DNA of 64,000 nucleotides from Propionibacteriaceae bacterium. Its GTDB lineage: Bacteria > Actinomycetota > Actinomycetes > Propionibacteriales > Propionibacteriaceae. Made by a program: the position numbers and the translations under genes. The notes under the pieces are model-generated. The model did no database searches. It saw nothing but the letters and a program-made list of their open reading frames with translations, and was not told the DNA's origin. The DNA lies in assembly GCA_009782915.1 (NCBI GenBank), contig WRIC01000008.1, positions 26,774-90,773 on the forward strand. Direction: 5' to 3'. Positions 19,813 to 29,457 of the stretch are shown piece by piece. How positions within the stretch are numbered: position 1 is the first letter of the stretch; each line of letters starts with the position of its first letter.

Positions 19813-20670
19813 ATGGATTGGTTACGAGCCCTCTTGCTCGGCATCGTTGAAGGCATCACAGAGTTTCTACCAGTGTCGTCAACAGGTCACCTCACGATCA
19901 CTGAAAAACTGCTGGGGATGAACATCGATGCACCCGATGTCACTGCCTTCACTGCCATCATCCAGATCGGTGCTATTGCTGCAGCTATTCTCTATTTTTG
20001 GAAAGATATCGTACGGCTGGCTGTGGGCTGGGTGAAGGGGATTGTCAACAAAGACCAGCGTGGAACTGACTATCGCCTCGGTTGGGCTGTCATTGTGGGT
20101 TCGGTTCCTATTGGCATTGTTGGTTTTTCTCTGCGCCATGTGATCGAGACAACCCTGAGATCTCTTTGGGTGGTGGCTGCTGCCCTGATCCTGTGGAGTT
20201 TTGTCCTCTGGTTCGCTGATCGTTTTGCTGAACGTAGTTCTCGTGCGCAACGCGCCCACCTGCGTGACGAATCATCGATCACGGTCGTGGATGCTTTGAT
20301 TATTGGTGCGACACAGTGTTTGGCTCTGATCCCAGGGGTGTCTCGTTCAGGTGCCACCATTTCTGCGGGTCTTCTTCGCGGTTTCGATCGTACGACAGCA
20401 ACACGGTGGAGTTTCTTCTTGGGCATTCCAGCTCTCACCCTGGCGGGGATTTTCGAAGCTGTCACCAATTTTGATGAAATCTCCACCGGTTTCGGATGGG
20501 GACCAACACTGGTGACCACCGGTGTCTCTTTTGTGGTGGCCTATGCAACCATTGCATGGTTGTTGAAGTTTGTTGCTTCGAATCGTTTCACGGTCTTTAT
20601 CATCTACCGGATTGTGCTGGGTCTGGCCTTGATTGCTCTGCTGGTTTTCGGCGTGATCTCAGCGGTGTAA
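19813..20670 (+). CDS. uppP: Undecaprenyl-diphosphate phosphatase UppP (BacA)
   Basis: A 285-residue multi-pass membrane phosphatase that recycles undecaprenyl pyrophosphate, the lipid carrier for peptidoglycan. Both conserved blocks are present: EGITEFLPVSSTGHL near the N-terminus and PGVSRSGATISAGLLRG in the second half, with seven to eight hydrophobic segments. The ATG follows AAGGAG by six bases; an upstream in-frame start has no such site. It is the first plus-strand gene after a long minus-strand run and diverges from aceE. Confidence 0.95.
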   Translation: MDWLRALLLGIVEGITEFLPVSSTGHLTITEKLLGMNIDAPDVTAFTAIIQIGAIAAAILYFWKDIVRLAVGWVKGIVNKDQRGTDYRLGWAVIVGSVPIGIVGFSLRHVIETTLRSLWVVAAALILWSFVLWFADRFAERSSRAQRAHLRDESSITVVDALIIGATQCLALIPGVSRSGATISAGLLRGFDRTTATRWSFFLGIPALTLAGIFEAVTNFDEISTGFGWGPTLVTTGVSFVVAYATIAWLLKFVASNRFTVFIIYRIVLGLALIALLVFGVISAV

Positions 20671-20730
20671 GAAGCTGCCCCGGGTGTCTTTGGCGAGCTG
20701 AGTCGCAGCTATGGAATAGTCTTAGCTACC

Positions 20731-21696
20731 ATGCGTACTGCATTTGTCGGCTCCTCCACGTTGAGGGTTTCCCAACTCGGCTTGGGCACAATGAGTTGGG
20801 GCGGGCGTACGACTGCTAGCGAAGCCTCGGATATGTTGAAGGCTTTCGCTCACGCTGGTGGCACACTGATCGACACTGCTGCCGCCTATGGCAACGGGGA
20901 TGTCGAATCATTGTTGGGCCGGCTCATGAGGCAGGATGTTCCTCGCCGGGAACTCGTCCTGGCAACGAAATCTGGTTTTGTGGTCAAACGCGACCAACGG
21001 GTGGTCGACAATTCACGGTCAACCTTGCTAAAGGATTTGGAGGGCTCCCTTGACCGCTTGGGCACTGACCATGTTGATTTGTGGCAGGTCCATGCGTGGG
21101 GTGAGGAACCTCTGGAGGAAACCCTGAGTGCTCTCGATGAGGCAGTGTCGCGGGGTATGGCTGCCCATGTTGGTGTCTCTAATTTTGTGGGATGGCAGGT
21201 GGCTGAAGCAGAAACCTGGCAGCGGGCTCGCGGGAATACTCCCTTGATCTCGGCCCAAGGTGAGTATTCCATGCTAGCCCGCAGTGCAGAGTTGGAGCTT
21301 CTTCCTTGCCTGAATCAACTCCAGGTGGGTTTCTTCGCCTGGTCGGCTTTGGGCCGTGGTGTGCTGAGCGGGAAGTATGCGAATTCGATCCCTGCTGGTT
21401 CTCGTGGTGATGATTCTTCTCTGGCATGGTTTGTTGAGCAGTACGCCGATGAGGGGTCGAGACGGATTGTTGAAGCTCTCATGGTGGCAGCTCGTGGTCT
21501 GGGCCTCACTGCTGCACAGGTGGCACTCAGTTGGTTGTGCGATTCTCCCCATGTCACCTCTGCACTGATTGGCCCACGAAACCTCGATCAGCTTCAACCT
21601 TTGTTGAGTATCGATGACATTGTGTTGCCCGAACCTATTATCTCTGCCTTGGATGATGTCACTGGTGGACCGAGGATATATCGCCTTGAGTCTTGA
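20731..21696 (+). CDS. Aldo/keto reductase
   Basis: A 321-residue NADPH-dependent oxidoreductase of the aldo/keto reductase family. The catalytic tetrad is visible: Asp in LIDTAAAYG with Tyr four residues later, Lys in LATKSGF and His in LWQVHAWG. The cofactor-binding C-terminal region has TSALIGPRNLDQL. The substrate cannot be told from sequence. The ATG lies seven to eight bases after a possible -10 box (TAGTCT at 20717-20722) and has no Shine-Dalgarno sequence, so the transcript may be leaderless. It starts 60 bases after uppP and ends before the sugar-transport promoter. Confidence 0.85.
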   Translation: MRTAFVGSSTLRVSQLGLGTMSWGGRTTASEASDMLKAFAHAGGTLIDTAAAYGNGDVESLLGRLMRQDVPRRELVLATKSGFVVKRDQRVVDNSRSTLLKDLEGSLDRLGTDHVDLWQVHAWGEEPLEETLSALDEAVSRGMAAHVGVSNFVGWQVAEAETWQRARGNTPLISAQGEYSMLARSAELELLPCLNQLQVGFFAWSALGRGVLSGKYANSIPAGSRGDDSSLAWFVEQYADEGSRRIVEALMVAARGLGLTAAQVALSWLCDSPHVTSALIGPRNLDQLQPLLSIDDIVLPEPIISALDDVTGGPRIYRLES

Positions 21697-21706
21697 GTGT
21701 GGAGCG

Positions 21707-21831
21707 TAGAGCGCTCACATGATTCTTGTTCAAGTTGAGACCAAACCGTTATAAAATCTGCGGATTTTTGCATTGACTCAGCGTAAATACCCCCGTAGTA
21801 TGAGACCAGATCAAAAATGTGAGCGTTAACA
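21707..21831 (+). promoter_or_regulatory. Promoter and LacI-type operators of the sugar transporter operon
   Basis: A promoter is visible as TTGACT (21773-21778), 17 bases, TAGTAT (21796-21801). ATGTGAGCGTTAACA at 21817-21831 starts about 15 bases after the -10 box, a roadblock position. The same 15-mer occurs inverted in the promoter of the araB-type operon at 31078-31092. An imperfect second site, TAGAGCGCTCACAT, lies at 21707-21720 and could allow looping. The sites match the TGTGAGCG half-site style of LacI-family regulators, and such a gene is encoded at 31225. About 165 untranslated bases separate the operator from the first gene. Confidence 0.8.
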
Positions 21832-21996
21832 CTAATCCGGCGATGAGGGCATCGCCAACCAAGACAGGTCAAGAGATAGTGAGGCAATGGAGCTACCGCA
21901 AGACCTGACTGAAACCAGCTGAAACCCATCCGGGGTGGCACCGGGCCACACAAGGCTGGACATCATACTGATATGTAACTGCAGAGGAGAAACTTG

Positions 21997-22986
21997 ATGA
22001 ATATCAAGAAAATTATTTTGGGTGTGGCAAGTGTCGCACTATTCCTAGGCCTGTCCGCTTGCAACCCAGGCGAAGGCGGAGGAGATGGGGGCACCACTGG
22101 TGACGTCATCACTGTAGGGTTTGCTCAGGTGGGTGCCGAGTCTGGCTGGCGTACCGCTAACACACAGAGCTTCAAAGACTACTTCGTTGAAGAAAACGGC
22201 TTCAAGCTGGTGTTCGCTGATGCGAACCAGGATGCTGACAAGCAAAAGCAAGACGTCCGTGACTTCATCGCTCAAGGCGTCGACTACATTGTTCTTGCCC
22301 CTGTGACGGATTCCGGATGGGAACCCGTGCTCCAAGAGGCCAAAGATGCTGGTATCCCGCTGATCGTTGCTGACCGTCAATTGATGGTTGCTGATGATCT
22401 CTATCTCACCTACTTGGGTGGGAACATGAGAGGTGAAGGTGACACCGCTGTTCAGTGGCTCGTCGACCACATTGCTGCTGAGGGCATCACCGATCCTATT
22501 AATATCGTCCACCTCCAGGGCACCATTGGTTCAACCGCACAAAAGGGTCGCACCGAAGCTCTGGACGAGGCAGTCAAGGACAAGGCTGACTGGACCATCG
22601 TTGCTCAGCAGACTGGTGAATTCACCCAGGCCAAGGGCCAGGAAGTCATGGAATCCATCATTCAGCAGGGTCTGGCATTCAACGTCATTTACGCCGAAAA
22701 TGATGACATGGCTTATGGCGCCATCGACGCCCTCAAGGCTGCTGGCATCAACCACCAGGAATTGATCATCATCTCCTTCGACGGCAATAAGTCCGCCGTA
22801 CAGATGGTTATTGATGGTGACATCGACGTGATTGCCGAATGCACCCCGTTGCTTGGGCCACAGATTGCTGATCTGATTCGCAGAGCTGAAGCTGGCGAGA
22901 CCCTCGATAAGGTGACCTACTCCATTGAGGGCTTTATCGACTCGACCAACGCAGCAGAGAAACTGCCGATCGCTTTTGGTTCATAA
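21997..22986 (+). CDS. ytfQ: Sugar ABC transporter substrate-binding lipoprotein, YtfQ-like
   Basis: A 329-residue exported lipoprotein: signal segment with lipobox LSAC near residue 23, a Gly/Asp-rich linker, then a periplasmic-binding-protein fold. AESGWRTANTQSFKDYF and VLAPVTDSGWEPVLQEAKDAGIP are hallmark blocks of YtfQ, the E. coli galactofuranose-binding protein. The ATG has GAGGAG upstream; an in-frame TTG just before it is unlikely. It heads a four-gene importer operon. Because araA, araD and a kinase lie next door under the same operator, the substrate is more probably an arabinose in furanose form or an arabinose-containing sugar than galactofuranose. That is an inference from context. 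Confidence 0.85.
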   Translation: MNIKKIILGVASVALFLGLSACNPGEGGGDGGTTGDVITVGFAQVGAESGWRTANTQSFKDYFVEENGFKLVFADANQDADKQKQDVRDFIAQGVDYIVLAPVTDSGWEPVLQEAKDAGIPLIVADRQLMVADDLYLTYLGGNMRGEGDTAVQWLVDHIAAEGITDPINIVHLQGTIGSTAQKGRTEALDEAVKDKADWTIVAQQTGEFTQAKGQEVMESIIQQGLAFNVIYAENDDMAYGAIDALKAAGINHQELIIISFDGNKSAVQMVIDGDIDVIAECTPLLGPQIADLIRRAEAGETLDKVTYSIEGFIDSTNAAEKLPIAFGS

Positions 22987-23027
22987 GGCGTGACCACTTC
23001 TCTTGAGAGAAGTTAATGTCTACAAGG

Positions 23028-23064
23028 AGGCGGACACGCGGAGTTATACTTCGAGTGTCCGCCT
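23028..23064 (+). terminator. Intercistronic hairpin after the binding-protein gene
   Basis: AGGCGGACAC (23028-23037) and GTGTCCGCCT (23055-23064) form a perfect ten-base stem with a 17-base loop. There is no run of T afterwards. A second, smaller hairpin lies at 22996-23013 (ACTTCTC/GAGAAGT). Such structures between a binding-protein gene and its ATPase gene usually stabilise the upstream message or attenuate readthrough, giving more binding protein than membrane complex. Confidence 0.7.
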
Positions 23065-23105
23065 TCATCATTCCCCAGTAGCTCCTAGACAGACAGGAGG
23101 TAGCC

Positions 23106-24620
23106 ATGAATCACCCCCTCATCCAGATGCGTTCCATCACCAAAAATTTTCCTGGAGTGCTCGCCCTAGATCAGGTTGATTTCACTCTCAAACCTGGAGA
23201 GATCCATGCACTCATGGGAGAAAATGGCGCCGGCAAGTCCACGCTCATCAAGGTTCTCACCGGGGCCGAAGAATTCGAAACAGGACAGATACTTCTGGGA
23301 GAGAATCCTGAACCCATCATCAACACCTCCCCCGAACAAGCTCAACAACGAGGAATCTCAACGGTTTATCAGGAAGTCAATCTGTGCCCGAACCTCTCGG
23401 TGGCAGAAAACCTCTTTGTTGGTCGACAGCCGAAACGACTCTCCATGATTCATTGGGCTGAGATGAATCGTCGCTCGCGAGCCATCATGGATCGCATCGG
23501 GGTCGACATTGATGTTGAGAAACCACTGGAAGTCTATTCACTGGCAGTCCAGCAGATGGTGGCCATCGGGCGGGCCATTGATATCTCCGAAGATGTGCTC
23601 ATCTTGGACGAACCCACATCTTCCCTCAACGAATCAGAGGTTGCTACCCTCTTTGATCTCATGCGCAAACTTCGCGATGAGGGTATGGGCATCATCTTCA
23701 TCACACACTTCCTGGAGCAGGTCTACGAGGTCTGCGACAAGATCACGGTTCTTCGCAATGGTGGCTTGGTGGGCGAATACCTCATCGAAACAATGCCCCG
23801 CAAGGACCTTGTTGCTGCGATGCTGGGTCGCTCCTTTGATGATCTTGCTGCCATCGAGGGGGAAAGCCACGCCGTGAAAGAAGAGGGGATGCCCGTGATC
23901 TCCGCACGGTCAGTGGGGGTACGAGGTGGGGTCAAACCCTTCGACTTCAACGTCTTTGAAGGGGAGGTTGTTGGGCTGGCTGGACTGCTCGGCTCTGGGC
24001 GTACTGAGGTAGCTCGGGCTATTTACGGCGCTGACAACCCCAACTCCGGAACCCTGGAAGTCAAAGGGAAAAGAGTTCGCCACAATCCACTCAGCTCAAT
24101 GAGAGCAGGCATGGGGTTTTGTCCAGAATCCCGTAAACACGAAGGCTGTGTCCAGGATCTCTCTGTACGCGAGAACATCATCCTGGCGGAACAAACCAAG
24201 CGTGGTGTTTTCCGACTCATGTCCGCTAGTGAGCAAGAGAAAATCGCCAAACAATATGTCGATCTACTCCAAATCAAAACAGCCTCCTTGGACACACCCA
24301 TCAGCCAATTGAGTGGTGGCAATCAGCAGAAGGTGATTCTTGCCCGCTGGTTGGCCACCCATCCTGATTTTCTCATCCTCGATGAACCCACCCGTGGTAT
24401 CGATGTGGGCACGAAAGCTGAGATCCAGCGCCTGTGTGTGGAACTCGCCGGCCAAGGAATGTCGATCCTCTTCATCTCCTCAGAAATCGATGAGATGCTT
24501 CGAACATGCTCCCGTATTGGGATCATGCGTGATTTGCATAAAGTCGGCGAGGCTAGTGGGGATCAACTATCGTCCTCAACGATCATGTCCATGATCGCTG
24601 GAGGTGAATCCGATGAGTGA
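23106..24620 (+). CDS. ytfR: Sugar ABC transporter ATPase (two ABC domains), YtfR-like
   Basis: A 504-residue ATPase of the carbohydrate uptake class CUT2, with two fused ABC domains. The first has Walker A GENGAGKST and Walker B ILDEPTSSL; its signature region (YSLAVQQMV) is degenerate, as in other members. The second begins at GLLGSGRTEVAR, a degenerate P-loop, and keeps LSGGNQQKVILARW and LILDEPTRGIDVG. This asymmetry is normal for RbsA/YtfR proteins. ACAGGAGGT precedes the ATG. It energises the two permeases that follow. Confidence 0.9.
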   Translation: MNHPLIQMRSITKNFPGVLALDQVDFTLKPGEIHALMGENGAGKSTLIKVLTGAEEFETGQILLGENPEPIINTSPEQAQQRGISTVYQEVNLCPNLSVAENLFVGRQPKRLSMIHWAEMNRRSRAIMDRIGVDIDVEKPLEVYSLAVQQMVAIGRAIDISEDVLILDEPTSSLNESEVATLFDLMRKLRDEGMGIIFITHFLEQVYEVCDKITVLRNGGLVGEYLIETMPRKDLVAAMLGRSFDDLAAIEGESHAVKEEGMPVISARSVGVRGGVKPFDFNVFEGEVVGLAGLLGSGRTEVARAIYGADNPNSGTLEVKGKRVRHNPLSSMRAGMGFCPESRKHEGCVQDLSVRENIILAEQTKRGVFRLMSASEQEKIAKQYVDLLQIKTASLDTPISQLSGGNQQKVILARWLATHPDFLILDEPTRGIDVGTKAEIQRLCVELAGQGMSILFISSEIDEMLRTCSRIGIMRDLHKVGEASGDQLSSSTIMSMIAGGESDE

Positions 24621-25830
24621 GACCAATATCCTCAAACGGATCGTCCGTCACCGGATGTTTTTCCCCCTGCTGTGTCTGGTTTTGGTCCTGCTCATCAATG
24701 TGATCGTGACCGCCACACAAGCAGGGGCCTCCCCGGCGACTTTCTTCCAAATCACTTTCATCAAAGAAACCGGCACCCTGGCTGGTCCCCTCATCACGAT
24801 TCTCAACCGCTCCTCCGAGCTGGTCATTCTCGCCGTGGGTATGACCCTGGTGGTCTCCTGCACCAAGGGCGCAGATATCTCGGTGGGTTCGGTGATGGTG
24901 CTGTCAGGGGCTGTCAGTATCTGGCTGCTCGGCTTCGGAACCCTCAAAGCAAACAACTACCAGGTGGAATCCTACGTTGTTCCCTATGTGGTTGGTCTGC
25001 TCGCTGCCTTGATTGTTGGCGCTGCATGTGGGCTGTGGCATGGGTTCCTGGTGGCCAAGCTGAAGATCCAGCCCATGATCGCCACGTTGATTCTTCTTAT
25101 TGGTGGCAGGGGGATAGCCAAGATTGTCGCCGATGGCCAGATTAATAAGGTACGCGTCCCCAGTTATCGCTGGTTGGGCAACACGATCGAAAACTCTCAA
25201 GGACTCAATCCACTGTTGCTACCCACACCGATCTTCGTCGCTATTGGCGTGGTGGTCGTGGCAGCACTCTTGTTGAGGTTCACTGCCTTGGGCATGAATA
25301 TTCAATCGGTCGGGATCAATGACCGCTCGTCTCGAATCCTGGGGCTCAACTCGGTTCGTATCATTTTCACTGTCTTTGTGATTTGCGGAATGTGTGCTGC
25401 CATCGCCGGTATGATCGCCACCTCACGTATCGCCAGTGTTGACACACAGAACATCGGAAAAATGATCGAGCTGGACGCCATCTTGGCTGTTGCCTTGGGC
25501 GGGAACTCTCTGGCAGGTGGCAAGTTCTCCTTGGGTGGGTCGGTGATCGGGGCCATCACTATTCAGACCTTGACGACCGTACTGTATTCGCTGAGTGTTT
25601 CCCCTGATCAACTGCCCTTCTTCAAAGCTGTCGTGGTGATCATCATTGTGATCGTTCAGTCACCTCAACTTCGCCCATTAGCCGAGAAGGCTCTTGGTGG
25701 CCTGCGACGACTCTTCGGTCTTCCCCCTCGACGCGTCAAGAAACCGCCAATTGCTGGTGATGACGGTCAAGTTTTAGACGTCGAACCCGAGTATGAGGAA
25801 ACCAATTTTTCTTCAGGAGGTGAACGATGA
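24613..25830 (+). CDS. ytfT: Sugar ABC transporter permease, YtfT-like
   Basis: A 405-residue CUT2 permease with about ten hydrophobic segments. VGMTLVVSCTKGADISVGSVM and LGLNSVRIIFTVFVICG are typical of the YtfT/RbsC family. I use the ATG at 24613, eight bases after GGAGG and overlapping the end of the ATPase gene by eight bases; a GTG three codons earlier is less well placed. The C-terminus is unusually long and hydrophilic (about 45 residues after the last membrane segment, rich in Arg then Glu/Asp). Confidence 0.88.
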   Translation: MSETNILKRIVRHRMFFPLLCLVLVLLINVIVTATQAGASPATFFQITFIKETGTLAGPLITILNRSSELVILAVGMTLVVSCTKGADISVGSVMVLSGAVSIWLLGFGTLKANNYQVESYVVPYVVGLLAALIVGAACGLWHGFLVAKLKIQPMIATLILLIGGRGIAKIVADGQINKVRVPSYRWLGNTIENSQGLNPLLLPTPIFVAIGVVVVAALLLRFTALGMNIQSVGINDRSSRILGLNSVRIIFTVFVICGMCAAIAGMIATSRIASVDTQNIGKMIELDAILAVALGGNSLAGGKFSLGGSVIGAITIQTLTTVLYSLSVSPDQLPFFKAVVVIIIVIVQSPQLRPLAEKALGGLRRLFGLPPRRVKKPPIAGDDGQVLDVEPEYEETNFSSGGER

Positions 25831-26894
25831 CTGATACAACGACCACCATGTCCACTATCCGCAAGAAGAGCTTCCTTGGTTCCTTGATGGCCAGGTTCTA
25901 CGGGAACAATTTCCTGTTGATCATCACTATCGTGTTGTTTGCCGGAATGTACATCACGGGGTCTGTGATTTTCTCCAACAAGAACTTTGGCACCCTCAAC
26001 TCTTTCTTTGACATGTTGAACTCCAATTCGGCATTGATTGTGTTGGCTGCTGGTATGACCATGGTGTTGATCTCGGGAGGGATAGACATCTCTGTGGGTG
26101 CACAGATGGCCATGTACTGCATGATGTTTGCCTATTTCATCGAGAAACAGCATGTCAACGCGTACACCATGATTGTTGTTGTTCTCATCACCGGTGTTGT
26201 TTTCGGGCTCATCCAAGGGGTGTTGGTGGCGTACTTCGACATCCAACCTTTCATTGTGACCCTGGCAGGGTTATTCCTTGCGCGTGGTTTAACAGCCATG
26301 ATCTCCCCGGAAACCATCAGCATCCAGGACCCGAATTTCCAGTCTCTGGTGTCAATGAAACTCCGCTTCCCCTTTGGGGGGTATTACAACTCTGTCGGTG
26401 ACTATCAACAACCCTTCGTCTATCTCCATGTTGTCTTGGCTCTGCTCATTCTCATCGCCTTGTATGTGATGATGACATGGACAAAGTTTGGGCGCAGTAT
26501 TTATGCAGTAGGTGGCAACCAGCAGTCAGCTCGCCTGATGGGGTTGAATGTTCGCCGGACCAAACTCATGGTCTACGTCCTCAATGGTTTCCTTGCTGCT
26601 TTCGCCGGATTCCTGTTTTGCTTGTTCTCTCCTGCTGGTGCAGTGGAGAAAGCACCCGCTTATGAGATGTACGCCATTGCAGCAGCTGTGATCGGTGGAG
26701 CAATGTTCACCGGTGGTGTCGGCAACGTACTAGGTTCCCTGTTTGGTGTGCTCGTCCAGGCAACGATCATCAAGTTCGTCAACTTCACTGGCACCCTGTC
26801 CAACGGTTGGCCCGAGTTCATCCGAGCAGCGATCATGAGCTTCTTCATCATCCTTCAAGCCGTCTTCACCTGGGTCCGCAAACAACGAGAGTAA
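25827..26894 (+). CDS. yjfF: Sugar ABC transporter permease, YjfF-like
   Basis: A 355-residue second permease, pairing with the preceding one as YtfT-YjfF do in the galactofuranose importer. AAGMTMVLISGGIDISVGA and YAVGGNQQSARLMGLNVRRTK are conserved family blocks. AGGAGG lies seven bases upstream, and the ATG shares four bases (ATGA) with the previous stop, so translation is probably coupled. It is the last gene of the operon; a palindrome cluster and a strong terminator follow. Confidence 0.88.
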   Translation: MTDTTTTMSTIRKKSFLGSLMARFYGNNFLLIITIVLFAGMYITGSVIFSNKNFGTLNSFFDMLNSNSALIVLAAGMTMVLISGGIDISVGAQMAMYCMMFAYFIEKQHVNAYTMIVVVLITGVVFGLIQGVLVAYFDIQPFIVTLAGLFLARGLTAMISPETISIQDPNFQSLVSMKLRFPFGGYYNSVGDYQQPFVYLHVVLALLILIALYVMMTWTKFGRSIYAVGGNQQSARLMGLNVRRTKLMVYVLNGFLAAFAGFLFCLFSPAGAVEKAPAYEMYAIAAAVIGGAMFTGGVGNVLGSLFGVLVQATIIKFVNFTGTLSNGWPEFIRAAIMSFFIILQAVFTWVRKQRE

Positions 26895-26959
26895 CAAACG
26901 CCCGCGACGGGTTTCTTTTCGACACAGTCATTCGCTTCAGGTGACACAAGGGGACAGGA

Positions 26960-27215
26960 AACTCCGTCACCCTGCGGAGCACTGCGAGTCGCGCTGGCGC
27001 GCTCCGCAGCACAGGCTCCGCGACTCGCAGGGTCCAGACTGCCCAGTCGTTTGACTGTGGTTTCTGGATTCTGCGACTTCGCGCAGAACGACGGGGTGGG
27101 TGTGTACAGAATGTGACAGGCACCACTGCCACACCCCCGTCTCCCTGCGCGAAGTCGCAGGGTCCAGACTACGCAGTTGATCGACTGTCGAGTCTGGATT
27201 CGCGAGTCGCGGAGC
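26960..27215. repeat. Palindromic repeat cluster between the transporter operon and araA
   Basis: Three or four members of the window's palindrome family lie here: an extended copy GTCACCCTGCGGAGC...GACTCGCAGGG (about 26967-27031), an inverted TTCTGCG/CGCAGAA copy (about 27064-27095), and a CCCTGCG/CGCAGGG copy (about 27138-27170) followed by a degenerate inverted partner. Spacers carry CAGTCGTTTGACTG and CAGTTGATCGACTG, which again form small dyads. No gene is present in 26895-27226. Confidence 0.85.
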
Positions 27216-27226
27216 CTGCTCCCCAA

Positions 27227-27272
27227 ACGAGAAACTGGCCACCGCGCAGGTACGGTGGCCAGTTTTTGTTTC
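27227..27272. terminator. Strong bidirectional terminator between convergent operons
   Basis: AAACTGGCCACCG (27230-27242) and CGGTGGCCAGTTT (27251-27263) form a 13-base stem with an eight-base loop, followed on the plus strand by TTTTTG. The flanks GAGAAAC and GTTTCTC extend the pairing with a bulge. It lies between the plus-strand importer operon and the end of the minus-strand ara operon, so it can stop transcription from both sides, more strongly on the plus strand. Confidence 0.9.
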
Positions 27273-27286
27273 TCAAGGAGGACGGA

Positions 27287-28771
27287 TTAGATTCCTCGCG
27301 CCAAACGGTGGTACGCAGCATTCCACCGTAGACGATCTTCAAAACTCTCACGGGTTGTGGACTGATCAATGAGAGCAAATTCTGTGTCAACCATGCGGGC
27401 AAACTCACGGAAATGATCGACCCCCACTGCTGTGGACATCACAGTGTGGTGGGAGGAGCCCGCTGTCAGCCAGCAGGCAGCTGCAGTGTAGAAGTCCGGT
27501 TCAGGAACCCACATGGCCCGACCCACGGGGAGCTTCGGCATAGGTTCGTCTGGCTTGACGAGATTAACCACGTTAGCGGTCATCCGGAAACGATCACGCA
27601 TATCGGTGAGTCCGACCACTATCCCTTGACCTGGGTCGCTATCAAAAATGAACCGCACGGGGTCTTCTTTTCCACCAATGCCCAGAGGATGAATCTCCAC
27701 GGAAGGTTTGGATGTGGTCAGGCTGGGACACACCTCCAGCATGTGAGCCCCGAGAATCTTTTCCTTACCTGGCGCCAGATGATAGGTGTAATCCTCCATG
27801 AGGGAGGCCCCACCTGGAAGACCCTCGCCCATCACCTTGGCAACACGAACCATGAGGGCAGTCTTCCAGTCACCTTCAGCACCAAACCCATAACCAGCTG
27901 CTTGGAGGCGTTGAACGGACATTCCAGGGAGCTGCTTGAGGTCTCCCAGATCCTCGAAGTTCGTGGTGAAAGCCATCGCCTGGTGGGTTTCCAAGAAAGA
28001 CCTCAGAGCGATCTCCAATTTGGCTGAATAGAGTAGCGACTCGTGGCGCTGCCCACCAGTGCTAAGTTCTGGAACCACGTTGTAGAGGTCCTCATATTCT
28101 TGAGCCAAGCTTCGAGCCTCAGATTCACTGACTTGAGCGACCTGTGCAACAAGATCGTTGACCCCATAGGTGTTCACACTCACACCAAAGACATGCTCAG
28201 CTTCGACTTTGTCCCCTTCGGTCACCGCAACATTGCGCATATTGTCACCGAAGCGTACGAGATTGAGGTTCTTCGCACAATGGAATCCCGCGGCAGCTCT
28301 CATCCACACATCAATCTGGGAGCGTACCAACTCATGGGAGACGTGACCGACAACCGTCGTGCGCGCAATGCCGAGACGCGACTCGATGTAGGCAAACTCG
28401 CGATCCCCGTGAGCAGCCTGATTCAGATTCATGAAATCCATGTCAATCGTTGACCAGGGAAGATCCACATTAGCTTGGGTGTGAAGGTGAAGCAGGGGTT
28501 TGCTCAGTATGTCCAGCCCAGCAATCCACATCTTGGCTGGTGAGAAGGTGTGCATCCAAGCAATAACCCCAGCGCAGGTGTCGTCGGCGTTGGCTTCCAC
28601 CATGATGCGGCGTATAGCATCCTTCGATGTCAGCGTAGGTTTCCACACCACCTCACTTCCGAGGTGTGATGTGTTGAGCTGTTCGACGATCGCTTTGGAA
28701 TCCTCAGCAACCTGGAGCAGAGTCTCCTCGCCGTACAGGTGCTGGGAGCCAGTTAGAAACCACACGACCAT
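27287..28771 (-). CDS. araA: L-arabinose isomerase
   Basis: A 494-residue isomerase converting L-arabinose to L-ribulose. [12 protein letters not shown] at the start, [12 protein letters not shown], and the metal-site residues in [11 protein letters not shown] and SHHTVMS regions are characteristic. I use the ATG at 28771 with GGAAGG six bases upstream; a TTG two codons earlier is possible. It starts two bases after araD ends, so araB-type kinase, araD and araA form one tight operon. The bidirectional terminator lies directly after its stop. Confidence 0.96.
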   Translation of the reverse strand: MVVWFLTGSQHLYGEETLLQVAEDSKAIVEQLNTSHLGSEVVWKPTLTSKDAIRRIMVEANADDTCAGVIAWMHTFSPAKMWIAGLDILSKPLLHLHTQANVDLPWSTIDMDFMNLNQAAHGDREFAYIESRLGIARTTVVGHVSHELVRSQIDVWMRAAAGFHCAKNLNLVRFGDNMRNVAVTEGDKVEAEHVFGVSVNTYGVNDLVAQVAQVSESEARSLAQEYEDLYNVVPELSTGGQRHESLLYSAKLEIALRSFLETHQAMAFTTNFEDLGDLKQLPGMSVQRLQAAGYGFGAEGDWKTALMVRVAKVMGEGLPGGASLMEDYTYHLAPGKEKILGAHMLEVCPSLTTSKPSVEIHPLGIGGKEDPVRFIFDSDPGQGIVVGLTDMRDRFRMTANVVNLVKPDEPMPKLPVGRAMWVPEPDFYTAAACWLTAGSSHHTVMSTAVGVDHFREFARMVDTEFALIDQSTTRESFEDRLRWNAAYHRLARGI

Positions 28772-28773
28772 GA

Positions 28774-29457
28774 TCAACCTTCCTTCGTTGTGGGTGCCTG
28801 CCCATAGGCGTTGGTGTATCTCTCATAGAGAAAATCGATGTCTTCGGCCGCGATCACCTGAGGATCCCCGAGTTGACGCGAAACATGAACGGTTTTAGCC
28901 ACCTCTTCGCACATCACAGCAGCCTTGAGCGCTGCGCGGGCGTCGCGACCAATGGTGAAAGGACCATGGTTCGCCATGAGTACTGCAGGTGAGCGAGAAG
29001 TGTGGAGAGTGTGGACTATCCCCTGCCCGATGGTGTCATCCCCTATCAAAGCAAAAGGCCCTACGGGTATCTCTCCACCAAACTCATCAGCCATCATCGT
29101 CAAGACACACGGTATCGGTTCACGGCGAATCGACCATGCAGTGGCATAGGTGGAGTGGGTGTGAACAACCCCTCCCACGTGCGCCATGTGCTGGTAAACG
29201 TACCCATGGGCGAAGGTGTCCGAACTGGGTGCAAGATCACCTTCGACTAGTTCCCCAGCGAAATTGGTGACCACCATGGAGGCTGCGGTGAGTTGATCAT
29301 AAGCAACCCCGGAGGGTTTGATGACCATGAGTTCTTCCCCTGGTACGCGTGCGGAGATATTTCCAGCGGTCCACACCACCAAACCCCAGCGAATCAGTTC
29401 CTGGTGGAGTTGGGCGAGTTCCTCGCGTAGGGTGGCGATTGTTGCCGTGACACTCAT
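28774..29457 (-). CDS. araD: L-ribulose-5-phosphate 4-epimerase
   Basis: A 227-residue class II aldolase-like epimerase producing D-xylulose 5-phosphate. [21 protein letters not shown] is the phosphate-binding region, [10 protein letters not shown] supplies metal-binding histidines, and a third lies in LMANHGPF. The ATG overlaps the upstream kinase stop by four bases (ATGA), implying translational coupling. Length fits the family. Confidence 0.95.
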   Translation of the reverse strand: MSVTATIATLREELAQLHQELIRWGLVVWTAGNISARVPGEELMVIKPSGVAYDQLTAASMVVTNFAGELVEGDLAPSSDTFAHGYVYQHMAHVGGVVHTHSTYATAWSIRREPIPCVLTMMADEFGGEIPVGPFALIGDDTIGQGIVHTLHTSRSPAVLMANHGPFTIGRDARAALKAAVMCEEVAKTVHVSRQLGDPQVIAAEDIDFLYERYTNAYGQAPTTKEG